A DNA stretch of 41,441 nt from NCBI GenBank assembly GCA_029243145.1, contig JAQWSQ010000229.1:1-41441 (forward strand), read 5' to 3'. Below are positions 41,177 to 41,441 of this stretch, in pieces; positions within the stretch are counted from its first letter, which is position 1; every line of letters begins with the position of its first letter. The DNA is from Planctomycetaceae bacterium. GTDB lineage: Bacteria; Planctomycetota; Planctomycetia; Planctomycetales; Planctomycetaceae. The notes beneath the pieces were generated by a model. It was not told the DNA's origin and made no database searches. It saw only the letters and a program-made list of their open reading frames with translations. Both the position numbers and the translations under genes were made by a program.

Positions 41177-41441
41177 ATGAATCTTTCCATTCCCTCACTC
41201 ATTGTCCTGCTGACAGTTTGTGTCTCTCAATCCCAACTCCAGGCACAACCTGTGTTTGAAGAAGGGAACGCGGTTCCATTCGAAATCTGTTCGCATCCGC
41301 AGGCAACACCAATCTCAGGTCTGGCCTCCTACAAATTTCTGGGCGGTAATTTCAAGCAACGCAATATTTTATTCGTCACAAAAAAGATCCCCGCGCATCG
41401 GAAACGCATTCAAAGTGCTCAGAACTGGTATGCACAAGATG
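41177..41441 (+). CDS. Unrecognised secreted protein, 3' end outside window
   Basis: The first 88 codons are visible. The ATG at 41177 follows GAGGAAA and gives a clear signal peptide (LIVLLTVCVSQSQLQAQ). The mature part begins PVFEEGNAVPFEICSHPQAT and later reads SYKFLGGNFKQRNILFVTKK. I do not recognise the family from this much. It starts 30 bases after the sulfatase stop, so it is probably co-transcribed and exported with it, and may act on the same polysaccharide. Confidence 0.75.
   Translation, partial: MNLSIPSLIVLLTVCVSQSQLQAQPVFEEGNAVPFEICSHPQATPISGLASYKFLGGNFKQRNILFVTKKIPAHRKRIQSAQNWYAQD

Noticed and set aside
1..41441. CRISPR array, phage or defence island
   Set aside because: No regularly spaced repeats, integrase, restriction, toxin-antitoxin or phage structural genes were seen.

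Overview
The window looks like a Planctomycetota chromosome, most likely a Planctomycetaceae relative. The evidence is several families that are typical of that phylum: secreted proteins with planctomycete cytochrome-c-like domains plus DUF1549/DUF1553, their DUF1501 partners, a prepilin-like DUF1559 protein beside a small carboxypeptidase-regulatory-like lipoprotein, a YXWGXW-repeat protein and three secreted sulfatases. No rRNA, tRNA or CRISPR array was seen. I ran no searches; family names come from reading motifs in the translations.

Layout. 1-3693 (minus): a DUF1549/DUF1553 cytochrome-like protein followed by a DUF1501 protein cut by the window edge. 4381-6329 (minus): an ABC ATPase and a multi-pass membrane protein overlapping by 4 bases. 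6436-10489: a patchwork of gene debris. It holds the 3' end of an unknown gene, the 3' end of an IS256-type transposase, a 42-base piece of a sialate O-acetylesterase-like gene, an intact esterase of that family, a DUF1592/DUF1588 gene with two in-frame stops, and a lipoprotein gene truncated against it. 10553-17034 (minus): a sulfatase, a DUF1549/DUF1553 protein with Ig-like domains and a PPC-domain protein. 17318-19300 (plus): a YXWGXW protein. 19328-24066 (minus): a housekeeping block rplY-pth-rpsF-ssb-rplI-dnaB. 24451-29585 (plus): a 1611-residue PQQ-propeller/TPR protein followed by a MoaD/ThiS-like protein. 29586-30375: non-coding, carrying short dispersed repeats. 30376-36502 (minus): DUF1501, DUF1549/DUF1553, a sulfatase and a cyclophilin-like protein. 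36979-38402 (minus): the lipoprotein and DUF1559 pair. 38969-41441 (plus): a sulfatase with an added beta-sandwich-like domain, then the start of an unrecognised secreted protein.

How the genes work together. Most non-housekeeping genes encode exported proteins: sulfatases, an esterase, Tat-type DUF1501 proteins and c-type-cytochrome-like DUF1549/1553 proteins. This fits the periplasmic or surface breakdown of sulfated or acetylated polysaccharides that planctomycetes are known for. The exact role of the DUF1501 and DUF1549/DUF1553 pairs is not established. The housekeeping block makes ribosomal and replication proteins and lacks rpsR between ssb and rplI.

I did not find a clearly new defence or mobile system. 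The points most worth a second look are the rearranged 6.4-10.5 kb patchwork, the ABC ATPase without a switch histidine, a sulfatase with Gln in place of the usual His, a CX4CH motif, the nonsense codons that interrupt otherwise intact frames, and short inverted repeats shared between distant intergenic regions.
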